A stretch of 64,000 nt of DNA from DATFTE01 sp963840665 (GCA_963840665.1 CAWIZO010000005.1:62001-126000), one strand, 5' to 3'; shown: positions 27,424 through 36,397, counted from the stretch's first letter. The notes: generated from the sequence alone by a model not told the origin. Program-made: numbers and translations.

Positions 27424-29088
27424 ATGGCGGCAGGGCTAATGAAAACGGGCTCTGGACAAGGAAAAACCGAAGAATTCACCGCCGGCACCGGGCTCCCGGA
27501 ACCCAAGTTCCTCGTGCAACTGGAGCCTTGGCACAAGAATCTTGCCAGCCTGCTGAAAACACAGCCCAAAGAACCAGTTCCAAGCAATTCGCTCCCAGGG
27601 GATTTCTGGCCAGATGTCTTCGTTGCTCGGGGCCTGCCTTGGGAGAGCTTCGCGGAATCGGTCTTCTGCCATGCTCTGGCTGTCGTCATTCTCTGGGGAT
27701 CTTGGCAACTGCTTGGGAATCGCCCCCGTCTGACGAATCTCTCGAGTTTCAACCGCTCTGACGTGATTTATTACCCCGCGTCGGAGTACCTGCCCCCTGT
27801 CAACAGCCTTCGGCGGATCTCTTATCACGCACAGAAGGGTCAGCCCGCGTACGCCAAGCAAGACATCATTTCGGTCCCATCCGACCCCGATAACACCCAG
27901 CAGACCATCGTGACTCCGCCGAAACTTAAGCTGAATCACAACGTCCCGATGCCAAACATCGTTGCCTGGTCGCCGAGCACCGTCGCCGTGCCCATGGCCG
28001 CAACTCAACGTTCCACGGCTGAAATGAAACTGCCAGAGTTGCCGACCGATATAGTCGCTCCACCGCCAGAGGTGAGCAGCGATTCGCGCATGCGAAGCAT
28101 GGACGCGCCCCAGACCAACGTCGTGGCTCCTCCACCGAGCGTGCAGATGGCCGCGATCCGGCAGTCGGACATCGACATCGGTCACTCCGAGGTCGTCGGG
28201 CCCGCCCCTAAGCTTCCCATGGCTGAGCAGCATCGCATGGGAGGCCTCGCTAACTCGGCAATGGGCGGCTCGCCCAACGTTGTCCCCCCTCCGCCTTCAG
28301 TTGGAAACACCGGTACTGGACGCGGTGGCGGACAGTTGATCGCGCTCAGCGTTCGTCCTGCGCCTGCAGCTGCTTCCATTCCACAGGGGAACCGCCGCGG
28401 CACTTTCGCCGCGACTCCACAAGGCAAGCCAGGCGCGCCCGGTACGCCTGACCTTCAGGCTGGAGCAGGCGATGCAGGCTCGAACGGCGGCTCCGGAAAT
28501 GCGCCAGAAGGAATCTATGTCGGGAAGGGACCTGATTCCGCGACCACGGGCGTAGGCGGCAATGGCTCCCACTCCGGCGGATCGAGCGCATCTTCCAGTG
28601 ACTCTCGCTTGCTGGCCAGTGCAACTCCACCGCGAGTTAGTTCCGCCCGCGAGGTTTCTCCGGAAAAAGTTACCGAGGAAGAGAAAAAGGTTTTCGGCGA
28701 CCGCAAGTTCTATTCGATGAGCTTGAATATGCCGAACCTGAACTCGGCCGGAGGAAGCTGGGTGATCCACTTTGCAGAAATGAAAGACTCGCAAAAGGGA
28801 GACTTGAGCGCCCCGGTCGCCCGGCAAAAGGTCGACCCTGCGTACCCTACGGAGCTGATGCGGCAGAATGTTGCAGGAACAGTGACTCTTTACGCCGTCA
28901 TTCATAGCGACGGTTCAGTAGATGGCGTGAAGGTTCTCAGCAGCGCCGATGATCGCTTGAACGAATACGCACGTTCCGCCCTGACCCGCTGGCGTTTCTA
29001 TCCCGCGACGAAGAATGGCAATCCAGTGGATCTGGAAGCGGTCGTAGCTATCCCCTTCCGCCCGCTAAGAGTAAGAAGCAGTTTTTAG
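27424..29088 (+). CDS. TonB-family protein with Pro-rich repeat spacer
   Basis: 554 residues. A cytoplasmic segment of ~75 residues is followed by one membrane helix (FCHALAVVILWGSWQLL), a long periplasmic spacer, and a TonB C-terminal domain at about residues 470-548 (DPAYPTELMRQNVAGTVTLY ... LTRWRFYPA). The spacer holds five similar Pro-rich units around residues 170-300 (IVAPPPEVS, VVAPPPSVQ, VVGPAPKLP, VVPPPPSVG and a weaker first copy), spaced about 25-30 residues apart, then a Gly/Ser-rich stretch. TonB proteins pass energy from ExbB/ExbD to outer-membrane receptors. No exbB or exbD lies nearby. The stop is followed at once by the tandem repeat 29089-29134. Confidence 0.83.
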   Translation: MAAGLMKTGSGQGKTEEFTAGTGLPEPKFLVQLEPWHKNLASLLKTQPKEPVPSNSLPGDFWPDVFVARGLPWESFAESVFCHALAVVILWGSWQLLGNRPRLTNLSSFNRSDVIYYPASEYLPPVNSLRRISYHAQKGQPAYAKQDIISVPSDPDNTQQTIVTPPKLKLNHNVPMPNIVAWSPSTVAVPMAATQRSTAEMKLPELPTDIVAPPPEVSSDSRMRSMDAPQTNVVAPPPSVQMAAIRQSDIDIGHSEVVGPAPKLPMAEQHRMGGLANSAMGGSPNVVPPPPSVGNTGTGRGGGQLIALSVRPAPAAASIPQGNRRGTFAATPQGKPGAPGTPDLQAGAGDAGSNGGSGNAPEGIYVGKGPDSATTGVGGNGSHSGGSSASSSDSRLLASATPPRVSSAREVSPEKVTEEEKKVFGDRKFYSMSLNMPNLNSAGGSWVIHFAEMKDSQKGDLSAPVARQKVDPAYPTELMRQNVAGTVTLYAVIHSDGSVDGVKVLSSADDRLNEYARSALTRWRFYPATKNGNPVDLEAVVAIPFRPLRVRSSF

Positions 29089-29134
29089 TCTGAGGTCCGA
29101 GGTCTGAAGTCTGAGGTCCGAAGTCTGAGGTCCG
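29089..29134. repeat. Tandem word repeat (TCTGAGGTCCGAAG type) between stop codons
   Basis: The whole 46-bp gap between two convergent stop codons consists of copies of the word TCTGAGGTCCGAAG and shorter variants. It starts right after the TonB-family stop (29086-29088) and ends right before the stop of the minus-strand gene (29135-29137). It is a direct, not inverted, array. Confidence 0.8.
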
Positions 29135-31354
29135 CTACTTCCCTGCTGCCATCTTCTTCTCCAACGCCGCATAGATCGCGGGGTTCGCGCACACTTCGTA
29201 GTAGCCTCGGTCCGTCCACTTCTGGAGCGCGAAGCCACGAGAATCAATCTGCGGCATCTTGCTCGCCCGGACCACGATGCGCCGAAAGATATCGTTCCCT
29301 ACCGGAACCATCCCGCTATACAGCTTGTAGTCTTCAGAGCCAAACAGTTTCGGGAAGTCGAGATCGCAGGCATCAAGCGAAATTTCCTGCTTCAGCTTCT
29401 GAAAAGCGGCTTCGCTAATGCGAATTCCGTTCAGGTTGTAAGCCATGAGGAAGTCGTCAGGACTCTCCCCCGCGTCGGCATCACTGACGGTTTGAATCGC
29501 GTACACGTGAAACGGAACTTTCCTCGGCTCCATCGCTTTGCGCAAGCGCTTGCTGCACGAAGACAAGCGATCGCTCTCATTCAGGGCATCCGAAATCATG
29601 ATGCGCTGTTCGCCATCCATCAGGTACAACGGCGCGCAGTCTTGGAACGACACGCCGACACCGAGTTCCAATCCCGGTAGTCCTGACCTTTCGAGAAGCT
29701 GGTTATACCCTTGAACAATCTCCACCATCTCGCGCGCCAGCACGCACGCACGGCTGACCGCCAGGCTGGGCTCGCCTTCGCGCTCCACCAGAGCCAGGAT
29801 CACTGCGTCGCCTTCAATGAAGACCTTGCTCGCCCCATACTTCGCCAGCAACTTGTTCACGGGATCATAGAAATTCAGGCTGAAGTACGACGCAGGATTC
29901 AGACCCTTCTCCATCAGAGACCGCGTCAGCCGCGATGAATCCCGCACATCTGCCTTCACCACCACGTGCCGGACCACCTTTTCTTCCGCCGGTTTGTGTT
30001 CGTCCGAGAGAAGGAAGTCGTAGAGCGTTCCGTTCATCGCCGAAAGTTCGCGCAGCTTCGCGTTCCCGATCAAATTGACGCTGTCCATCACCCCATTCAG
30101 CGTTTCCATCCGCTTCAGATCGCGGTTGTATCGCAGAAAATCACGCAGGAAGCGTCCCGCCACCTTCGCCCGGTCGGCCGACCGGCAACTCGCCACGCGT
30201 CCCGCGGCCGCGTACAAACTGTCGGGCGACAGCCGCCCGTGATCGGCAATCAGTTTCTCCACGCGATCGCGCTCTTCGCGCGAAATCAATGCATTCTTGA
30301 GCTGCTGCGCATTGATGCGCGGCGAGTACTCTGCCAGCAAAGGCACCACTTCGTAGGAAGCAATGACGTAATCCATTACCGCCGCACTTTCGAGCAAGGC
30401 CGTCCATGCGGTGAGACGAGTCTTCTGGCTTCGCCCCTCGGGCGTGGACTCATCCGGACTTCCTCCGCCAACCAACTCCTGTGCGTTTTCCGGAACGCAG
30501 AGCCAGGCATCGAGGGCCACCTCATCAGACGACTCCAGGTTCAGAGACTGAAGGAACTCGCGCGCTACCTGACGAACATTCGCAAACCGGTCGGGATCCC
30601 GATCGAAGTTGCCGAACATGACGTACGATTCGGCATTGAGATAGGCGTCGCGACCGTCTTCGGTAAAAATCAGCGGATTCAGAAACAGCGAATACTGTTC
30701 TTCCCAGCGGTTCCCAAAAAGCGAACGCCGCGTCCGCGCCAGCGTCTCTTTTTCCACTTCGCGCAGCGTGCGGAACAACTCCTGCCCCGTCTTTCGCAGG
30801 ATGATCTTCTTCGCCACCTGAAAGGCGGCCACGCGCTCGCGATACTCCATCGCCTTCTGCTGCCGCAAGCCCTCGTAACTCTTCAGCATCATGCGGCAGC
30901 GTTCCAGCAATTGCGCGAACTGGGCCGATAGTTCCACTCTCAGAAACTTGAGAACGGCAACCCGTGCCAGCATGTCGACGAAAGCGTTGCTGTCGGCTTT
31001 CGCGCGGTTCAACGCAGAGGTATGAATCTCTGCCAGCAGTGGCTTCAAATCTTGTGGCTCACTCTTGTTCCGCGACTTGGGCAGCGATCCCGACCCAATG
31101 AAGTGGTTGCCGCCGCTGCCGTGAGTGTTCTCCGCCGCCAGCAGGCCATCGACATCTCCATAGCGCGCGATCAAACGCGCCAGGTGCAAGCGCGCCTGCT
31201 CAATGAATCGCGGGCTGAGGTGGACGTCATGGCGCAGATTGTCGACGCCCGGTTGCAATCCCTCGAGCGTGAGCGAAGGCGTATAGCGGGTAAGGCGAGG
31301 CGGTGTGACTTCCTCCGCCGAATGTCCGAGTCTGAAGATGGGGATCCGAGGCAT
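29135..31354 (-). CDS. Large protein with divergent class III nucleotide-cyclase-like domain
   Basis: 739 residues, not a recognised standard family. Residues ~465-600 resemble the class III adenylate/guanylate cyclase fold: the first metal aspartate in VVKADVRDSS, the second in FIEGDAVILAL, and the transition-state pair N-x-x-x-R in DALNESDRLSS. The residues that choose adenine or guanine are not canonical: Phe/Ile occupy the usual Lys/Asp positions. The N-terminal ~450 residues are alpha-helical, with no signal peptide or membrane helix. It may be an enzyme with unusual substrate choice, or a non-catalytic sensor. The gene lies directly downstream of the TPR gene on the same strand (7-base gap), suggesting an operon. 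Confidence 0.7.
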   Translation of the reverse strand: MPRIPIFRLGHSAEEVTPPRLTRYTPSLTLEGLQPGVDNLRHDVHLSPRFIEQARLHLARLIARYGDVDGLLAAENTHGSGGNHFIGSGSLPKSRNKSEPQDLKPLLAEIHTSALNRAKADSNAFVDMLARVAVLKFLRVELSAQFAQLLERCRMMLKSYEGLRQQKAMEYRERVAAFQVAKKIILRKTGQELFRTLREVEKETLARTRRSLFGNRWEEQYSLFLNPLIFTEDGRDAYLNAESYVMFGNFDRDPDRFANVRQVAREFLQSLNLESSDEVALDAWLCVPENAQELVGGGSPDESTPEGRSQKTRLTAWTALLESAAVMDYVIASYEVVPLLAEYSPRINAQQLKNALISREERDRVEKLIADHGRLSPDSLYAAAGRVASCRSADRAKVAGRFLRDFLRYNRDLKRMETLNGVMDSVNLIGNAKLRELSAMNGTLYDFLLSDEHKPAEEKVVRHVVVKADVRDSSRLTRSLMEKGLNPASYFSLNFYDPVNKLLAKYGASKVFIEGDAVILALVEREGEPSLAVSRACVLAREMVEIVQGYNQLLERSGLPGLELGVGVSFQDCAPLYLMDGEQRIMISDALNESDRLSSCSKRLRKAMEPRKVPFHVYAIQTVSDADAGESPDDFLMAYNLNGIRISEAAFQKLKQEISLDACDLDFPKLFGSEDYKLYSGMVPVGNDIFRRIVVRASKMPQIDSRGFALQKWTDRGYYEVCANPAIYAALEKKMAAGK

Positions 31355-31360
31355 GACCCG

Positions 31361-32830
31361 TTACGGCTGCCCCGCTTGGCTGACCAGGCTGGAACGGAAT
31401 TGCGGCACCACTAAGGCTTGCTCCAGCGTAGGTTCGTTCCATCCCGCCAGCTTGGTTGCTAAAGCACCAGCCTGCGCACTGGCGCCCGTATTCGTATAGG
31501 CCTTCCACAACAAACGCATCGCCACTGGATTGGCGCTATCTTCCTCAAGATGAGGAATCGCGTCACTCGCCTTTCCCTGCGCTAGTAAAGTCGCTCCGGC
31601 AGCCGCGTGATAGCAAAGCTGGACTACCTGGCTGCGGCTGCCTTGCGCCATGCTCTCCAGTTGCTGAACCGCGCTCGCCGCGCCATCCATGTCGGCAGCT
31701 TCCCCCGCTCGCTGTGCGCGCACAGACAGGATTCGCGCCTGCTCATCGCCGCGAGCGCTCTTCGATACATCTTTGCCATCGTCTAGCGCGCTCTGCGCCG
31801 TCTGCAGCTGCTTCATCGCCGCTTTGTAGTCTGGCTCATACATGGCCAGAAAGCGGTGCGATTCGGCCTCCAGCACCGCCAGTCCCGCGGTGTGAGCATG
31901 ATGGCTCACGTCTTTCAAAGCCTTCTCCGCCTGCTTGCGGTTGTTCTCGCGAATCCAGGTAGTCGCCGCTTGCAGTTCGTATTCCACCCGGTCGCTCTCG
32001 CTGCTGGTAAACACGATCGCGCGGTCATACTCTTCGCGCGCATCCTGTTCTCGGCCCATCACCGCGTAAGTATCCGCCACGCCCAGTTCAGAACCAAAAT
32101 TCGGATCGACGCGAATGCTCAGCCGATACTGTTCCAGCGCCGCATCGAACTTTCCCGCCAGTCGCAGAATCTCACCGTACGAGTCATGCGGATTCGGTTG
32201 GTCGGGTTCAAGCGCGACGTACCGCTCCATCGCCGCAGAACCTTTCTCGAAATCCCCGCTGTAGGCGTAGGCATACCCCAGTTCATTCAGCGCCGCGGGA
32301 TAATTCGGATCGAGCGTCACAGCTCGTTCCAGAATCACGATTCCCTGCGCATATCTCTCCTGATGAATCAACCAACGCCCGGCAAGAAATAGCAGACGCT
32401 TGTCCTGCGGATACCGCGCCAGCAAATCGTTCATCGCCGCGATCGCCGGAACATAATCATCTTCCTGCACCCCGGCCAGCCATTGAATTAACAATCGCTC
32501 GCTCGAACTCGCACGCGGCGCCAACCCCTTCGCGCGAGTCAAGTCTTCCTGCTTCTCCGCGGGATCGTGGCTCAAATCAGAAATCAGAATGTAGGCTTGG
32601 GCAAAATTCGAATCGGCCTTCACCGCACCGCGCAGATCGTCGACGGCTTCGGACCGGCGCAGATATTCCAGCGCCTGCATCGCCTTTTCAAATCGCTTGC
32701 GCGCAACGGCGGAAGGTGTGGTGACAGGAAACTGCGAAGAAATAATTTTGTGCCCCGCACTCGCGCCCACACAAGGAATCGCCAAACAGGACAACAACAC
32801 CACCGCGCAGCCACCATAGCGCAGACGCAT
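31361..32830 (-). CDS. Secreted tetratricopeptide-repeat protein
   Basis: 489 residues from the ATG at 32830, which has GAGGGAAG upstream and gives a proper signal peptide (MRLRYGGCAVVLLSCLAIPC). The cysteine in CLAIPC could also suggest a lipoprotein, but no clean lipobox follows. Several TPR units are visible in the middle (for example YPAALNELGYAYAYSGDFEKG and NPHDSYGEILRLAGKFDAAL). TPRs mediate protein-protein contacts. It is upstream of the cyclase-like gene with a 7-base gap, so the two probably work together. Confidence 0.82.
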   Translation of the reverse strand: MRLRYGGCAVVLLSCLAIPCVGASAGHKIISSQFPVTTPSAVARKRFEKAMQALEYLRRSEAVDDLRGAVKADSNFAQAYILISDLSHDPAEKQEDLTRAKGLAPRASSSERLLIQWLAGVQEDDYVPAIAAMNDLLARYPQDKRLLFLAGRWLIHQERYAQGIVILERAVTLDPNYPAALNELGYAYAYSGDFEKGSAAMERYVALEPDQPNPHDSYGEILRLAGKFDAALEQYRLSIRVDPNFGSELGVADTYAVMGREQDAREEYDRAIVFTSSESDRVEYELQAATTWIRENNRKQAEKALKDVSHHAHTAGLAVLEAESHRFLAMYEPDYKAAMKQLQTAQSALDDGKDVSKSARGDEQARILSVRAQRAGEAADMDGAASAVQQLESMAQGSRSQVVQLCYHAAAGATLLAQGKASDAIPHLEEDSANPVAMRLLWKAYTNTGASAQAGALATKLAGWNEPTLEQALVVPQFRSSLVSQAGQP

Positions 32831-33220
32831 GCTTCCCTCGGAAAACGCTGACATTGCTACTTGTAAAGCGAGCGTAGCACGCAGTCTGAGGGCGGCCAAC
32901 GTTACCCAAGTTACCTGCTAAGTGATTGAATTGGAGAAGGTGGATCTCACCATAACCGGTGCATGGTTGCCCATCATCGCGGTTTTCGAAGGGTGCGCAC
33001 TGCTTCTTGATTCAATTGGGAAAGAATAGGGCTACCCATCGCCGGTACCGGCTGCCGGATAATCGAGATCGCGCGGTTGGCGTCATCGTCAGACGAGCGC
33101 GAAGCGGCGATTAGATTTATAAGGTGGGAGGCTTGGTCAAGGAGACAAAAGACCCCAAACATCTGGTCCTGAATGCGGAAAACCGCTCGTATTGATCGAC
33201 TTTTATCGAACGACAAACAA
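32831..33220. other. 390-bp spacer with no convincing gene
   Basis: Between the creatininase and TPR genes, both on the minus strand. A 97-codon minus-strand frame (32974-33267) has no recognisable features and overlaps the end of the creatininase gene. No terminator-type hairpin with a T-run was found. It may hold the promoter of the TPR/cyclase-like pair. Confidence 0.4.
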
Positions 33221-34093
33221 TTACGGCCGCGTCTCCAGCGGTCGCTTCGCCTTCTCAAAGAACTCATTCTGCAACTTCAAGCTTTCGTCATCTTTCTTGA
33301 CTGCCCGGATCGAAGTGACAATTGCGTCGACCCACGCCTTCATCTCGAAATCCCCGCGCTCACGCGTCGCCGCGGCACCTTCTCCTGAGTAGTGATTCGG
33401 AAAGCGCGCATACCACCAGATGCCAGTGTAAAGATCGTCCGGCAACTTGGCCCGGCCTTGATCGGCGCCCGACTCCGTGGCTGCGCGGTCCATGTGGACT
33501 AGATCAGGACGCGCCACCAGCATCTTCGCGGTCTCATCTTCACCCGCGTGCCAATTCACGACGTTGCTTTTCTTCGCAGGACCGCCCGCCGGCGCCTCCG
33601 GTATCCGCATCACATACACGACATAGTCGCGAGGCTTCTCTAATTGCGTCTGCGCGAAGTACGGCAGCAGATTCTCGTTGCCTCCATGCCCATTCACGAT
33701 GATGACTTTCTTGCAGCCGTTGCGCGCCATCTCATCAGAGGTCTCTTGTAGCAACTCCAATTGCAGATGACTGCTGTATGAGACCGTCCCCGGCTCGTGC
33801 TGCGCCTCAAAGATCTGCCCAAAATAATATTCTGGAAACACCACCGCATATTCCTGCCCGGCAGCTTGCAGCGCAGCGTAGCGAACGTCGAGCAGATCGG
33901 TGCCCAGCGGCAGGTGCGGTCCGTGTTTCTCCATTATTCCAAACGGCAGCAGGCAGGTTCCGCCCGACTGGTGAATCGCCTCGCGAAAATCGGCGGCGGT
34001 CAGTTCTTCCCAGTGGGTCGAAAGTTTCACCTGCGCCTCAACCTGCACCACCATCAACGCTATTAAAACGATTAATGCTTTGCGCATGAGCAC
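33221..34093 (-). CDS. Secreted creatininase-family amidohydrolase
   Basis: 290-residue protein with a signal peptide (MRKALIVLIALMVVQVEAQ). Metal-binding motifs of the creatininase family are complete: MEKHGPHLPLGTD, VNGHGGN and WHAGEDET. Cytoplasmic relatives hydrolyse creatinine or act in riboflavin and mycofactocin pathways; this one appears exported, so its substrate is probably periplasmic. It is divergent from the sugar-binding-like gene. MLM at the start gives two possible initiation codons. Confidence 0.88.
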   Translation of the reverse strand: MLMRKALIVLIALMVVQVEAQVKLSTHWEELTAADFREAIHQSGGTCLLPFGIMEKHGPHLPLGTDLLDVRYAALQAAGQEYAVVFPEYYFGQIFEAQHEPGTVSYSSHLQLELLQETSDEMARNGCKKVIIVNGHGGNENLLPYFAQTQLEKPRDYVVYVMRIPEAPAGGPAKKSNVVNWHAGEDETAKMLVARPDLVHMDRAATESGADQGRAKLPDDLYTGIWWYARFPNHYSGEGAAATRERGDFEMKAWVDAIVTSIRAVKKDDESLKLQNEFFEKAKRPLETRP

Positions 34094-34216
34094 CTCTCTC
34101 GCCGGAAATTCTACACCCGCGTTTCATCTTGGATGTCGGCCACGTCCCTTAGTTACCGTGGTCACCTCCGTAACTCGCATCTTTGGGCTTATGATCAGTA
34201 ATAAGCGTGCTGGCTC

Positions 34217-35149
34217 ATGAAGAAACTTAAATTTCTGCTCTCTCTCACTACCGACGATAACGATTACCAGATCGAGCAGGCCGTGTCCGCACAGGAAACG
34301 GCTCGCCGTCTGGGCTTCGAACTCGAAATCATCTACGCGGGGAATGACGCCATTAAGCAGAGCCAGCAACTGCTCGACATCATCCAATCGCGCTCCGGCA
34401 ATCATCCTGACGGAATCCTCTTCGAGCCCGCGGGGGGCACCGCTTTGCCTCAAGTCGCGCGCGCGGCTGCAGCCGCAGGTATCTGTTGGGTCGTGCTCAA
34501 TCGCGATGTCGACTACATCCCCGAGTTTCGCCGCACCTACAAAGTTCCGCTGTTCGCCGTGACCTCGGACCACGAAGAAATCGGACGGATCCAAGGACGT
34601 CAACTGCGCGCCCTGTTGCCTAAAGGCGGCTCCATTCTTTACATTCAAGGGCCCTCCGAGAGCCCCGCTGCCAAGCAACGTACCTCTGGGATGTACGAAA
34701 CCAAGCCTGTGGATGTGCAGGTAAAACTGATGAAGGGACAGTGGACGGAAAGCAGCGCCTATCGCGCCGTCAGTTCATGGCTGCGGCTGTCGACCTCGCA
34801 ACAGAGCCAGATCGATGTGATCGCGGCACAGGATGACTCGATGGCGATGGGCGCAAGAAAAGCTTTCCAGGAACTTCCCGAAAGCAACGCGCGCGACCGC
34901 TGGCTCAGCATTCCGTTTATCGGCTGCGACGGCATGCCCAAGACCGGACAAGCCTGGGTTCGCAATGGCCTGCTCGCCGCCACCGTCATCGTTCCCGCCA
35001 ACTCCGGCCAAGCTTTGGAACTGCTGGTACGAGCGGTGCAATCCGGCACTTTGCCAGCCGAGCGCACGCTCACCGTTCCGCTATCGTATCCAGTAATCGA
35101 GAAAATGAATGCGACTCAGGTAGACCGAGCCCGCGCCATGTCAGTCTAA
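34217..35149 (+). CDS. Periplasmic-binding-protein-like (Peripla_BP_4) without signal peptide
   Basis: 310 residues with the two-lobe substrate-binding fold of ribose/sugar-binding proteins (KFLLSLTTDDNDYQIEQ ... DGILFEPAGG ... VIAAQDDSMAMGARKAF ... IGCDGMPKTG). It starts MKKLKFLLSL without a signal peptide, and there is no helix-turn-helix as in LacI repressors. No ABC transporter genes are adjacent. It may be a cytosolic ligand sensor. It lies 135 bases upstream of the cupin gene. Confidence 0.78.
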   Translation: MKKLKFLLSLTTDDNDYQIEQAVSAQETARRLGFELEIIYAGNDAIKQSQQLLDIIQSRSGNHPDGILFEPAGGTALPQVARAAAAAGICWVVLNRDVDYIPEFRRTYKVPLFAVTSDHEEIGRIQGRQLRALLPKGGSILYIQGPSESPAAKQRTSGMYETKPVDVQVKLMKGQWTESSAYRAVSSWLRLSTSQQSQIDVIAAQDDSMAMGARKAFQELPESNARDRWLSIPFIGCDGMPKTGQAWVRNGLLAATVIVPANSGQALELLVRAVQSGTLPAERTLTVPLSYPVIEKMNATQVDRARAMSV

Positions 35150-35206
35150 GAACTCAGGCAGCAACCGATGCCTCCGCCTGGTCCCGAAGCGATGGCAGAC
35201 TCTCCG

Positions 35207-35243
35207 GTTTCGCATCAGGCCACGGCTTCAGCCGTGGCGAAAC
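35207..35243. repeat. Stem-loop with perfect inner stem (GCCACGGC-TTCA-GCCGTGGC)
   Basis: GCCACGGC at 35219-35226 and GCCGTGGC at 35231-35238 pair perfectly around a TTCA tetraloop; GTTTCG (35207-35212) pairs with CGAAAC (35238-35243) outside. It lies 42 bases upstream of the cupin ATG. No T-run follows. Confidence 0.6.
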
Positions 35244-35284
35244 GATCCTCGCCGCTCCCCTTTACAATCATGCTAGGAGCCCTC

Positions 35285-35644
35285 ATGCCCACTCTCATCT
35301 CCCAACCCACGCGCATCACCGCCGCCGGAAACAAACCGAAGCTCATCGACGAATACATCGGACGCGTCAACTCAAAAACCAGCGCGGTCAGTGTCGCCCA
35401 CATGCGCAGCCCGCAAGGCTGGGCCGAACCGGGACAGACTCCTGAATTCGACGAGTTCACGATTGTGCTGAAAGGGATGCTGCGGGTCGAACACAAGGAT
35501 GGGACGATCGACGTGCCAGCAGGTCAGGCGATCATCACTCATAAGAAAGAGTGGATTCGCTACTCCACCCCAGAAGAAAGCGGCGCGGAATACATTGCGG
35601 TCTGCCTACCAGCCTTCTCGCCAGATACCGTGCACCGCGATTAA
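35285..35644 (+). CDS. Cupin-domain protein
   Basis: 119-residue single cupin. The motif region EFDEFTIVLKGMLRVE and the later IDVPAGQAIITHKKEWIRYS show the conserved glycine turns; the usual first-motif histidines are mostly replaced (EFDEFT), so metal binding is uncertain. ATG 35285 with TAGGAG nine bases upstream gives a normal N-terminus (MPTLISQPTRI). The upstream extension from 35168 runs through the repeat hairpin and is unlikely to be translated. Confidence 0.75.
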   Translation: MPTLISQPTRITAAGNKPKLIDEYIGRVNSKTSAVSVAHMRSPQGWAEPGQTPEFDEFTIVLKGMLRVEHKDGTIDVPAGQAIITHKKEWIRYSTPEESGAEYIAVCLPAFSPDTVHRD

Positions 35645-35647
35645 TCC

Positions 35648-36397
35648 TTACTCCAGATTGGTCTGCACTGGATAATATTTCTGGATCATCCGCCCTGTCA
35701 TCAGGCCTCCCTCGTATTCCGGAATGACTACTTCATCTGCCCCTGAGTTCTTGATCGCATTGGCATAGCGCTGCTGTCCCGCACGGGTAATGATCTTCGC
35801 CTTAGGGTTCAGCGACCGTGCAGTGACTGTGATGTAGAGGTTGTCGGCGTCATTATCGATGACAATGCATATCCCGCACGCCCGCTCAATGCCCGCCGTC
35901 TGCAGCACATCGTGGCGTTTGGCGTCGCCTTGGATCACCAGCAGCCCGTCTTTCAGAAGCTCGCGATAGAGGCCTTCGTTGGTCTCAATCAATACGAACG
36001 GCACTTTCATCTTGCGCAGTTGATCGACAACCGTCCGCCCCACCTGCCCGTATCCGCAGATGATGAAGTGATTATTGAGTTTATCGATCGAAATATCGTT
36101 GACCATTGATTTCCAGGCCTCCATGCCATGACGGCTGAAGATCGTCACCAAGACCCGCTCGGCAATCCACACTTGAAAGGCGAACACCGCTACGTAGACG
36201 AAAATAGAAAAAATCTTGGTGGCATTGTGCACCGAGCGGTACTCGATGCCGTGCGGATGAAAGATCCAAAAGAATGCATCAATCGCCCGCAACCCTTCCA
36301 GCCGCATATAGACGAAGACACACAACGCGCTGAAGCCCGCAAACACCAGCACGGGCAGCCACAACCGGCGCAAAAAGAGAACAATGATTCGGCCCAT
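35648..36397 (-). CDS. RCK/TrkA-N domain potassium-channel-like protein lacking the selectivity filter
   Basis: 249 residues. Two membrane helices (about residues 10-30 and 62-85) precede a TrkA-N NAD-binding domain with ICGYGQVGRTVV (residues ~112-124) and VIQGDAKRHDVL. In K+ channels the segment between the helices holds TVGYGD; here it reads IFHPHGIEYRSVHNATK and no selectivity filter exists. Possibly a modified channel, an auxiliary subunit, or a membrane-anchored nucleotide sensor. It converges on the cupin gene. Confidence 0.77.
   Translation of the reverse strand: MGRIIVLFLRRLWLPVLVFAGFSALCVFVYMRLEGLRAIDAFFWIFHPHGIEYRSVHNATKIFSIFVYVAVFAFQVWIAERVLVTIFSRHGMEAWKSMVNDISIDKLNNHFIICGYGQVGRTVVDQLRKMKVPFVLIETNEGLYRELLKDGLLVIQGDAKRHDVLQTAGIERACGICIVIDNDADNLYITVTARSLNPKAKIITRAGQQRYANAIKNSGADEVVIPEYEGGLMTGRMIQKYYPVQTNLE

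Noticed and set aside
27525..27545. Sigma-54 promoter-like TGGCAC...TTGC near the TonB-family gene
   Set aside because: The spacing between the GG and GC elements is wrong and it lies within coding sequence.
29966..30931. 321-codon plus-strand open frame
   Set aside because: It lies antisense to the cyclase-like gene, is rich in Arg, His and Gln, and has no family features. It is a GC-rich shadow frame.
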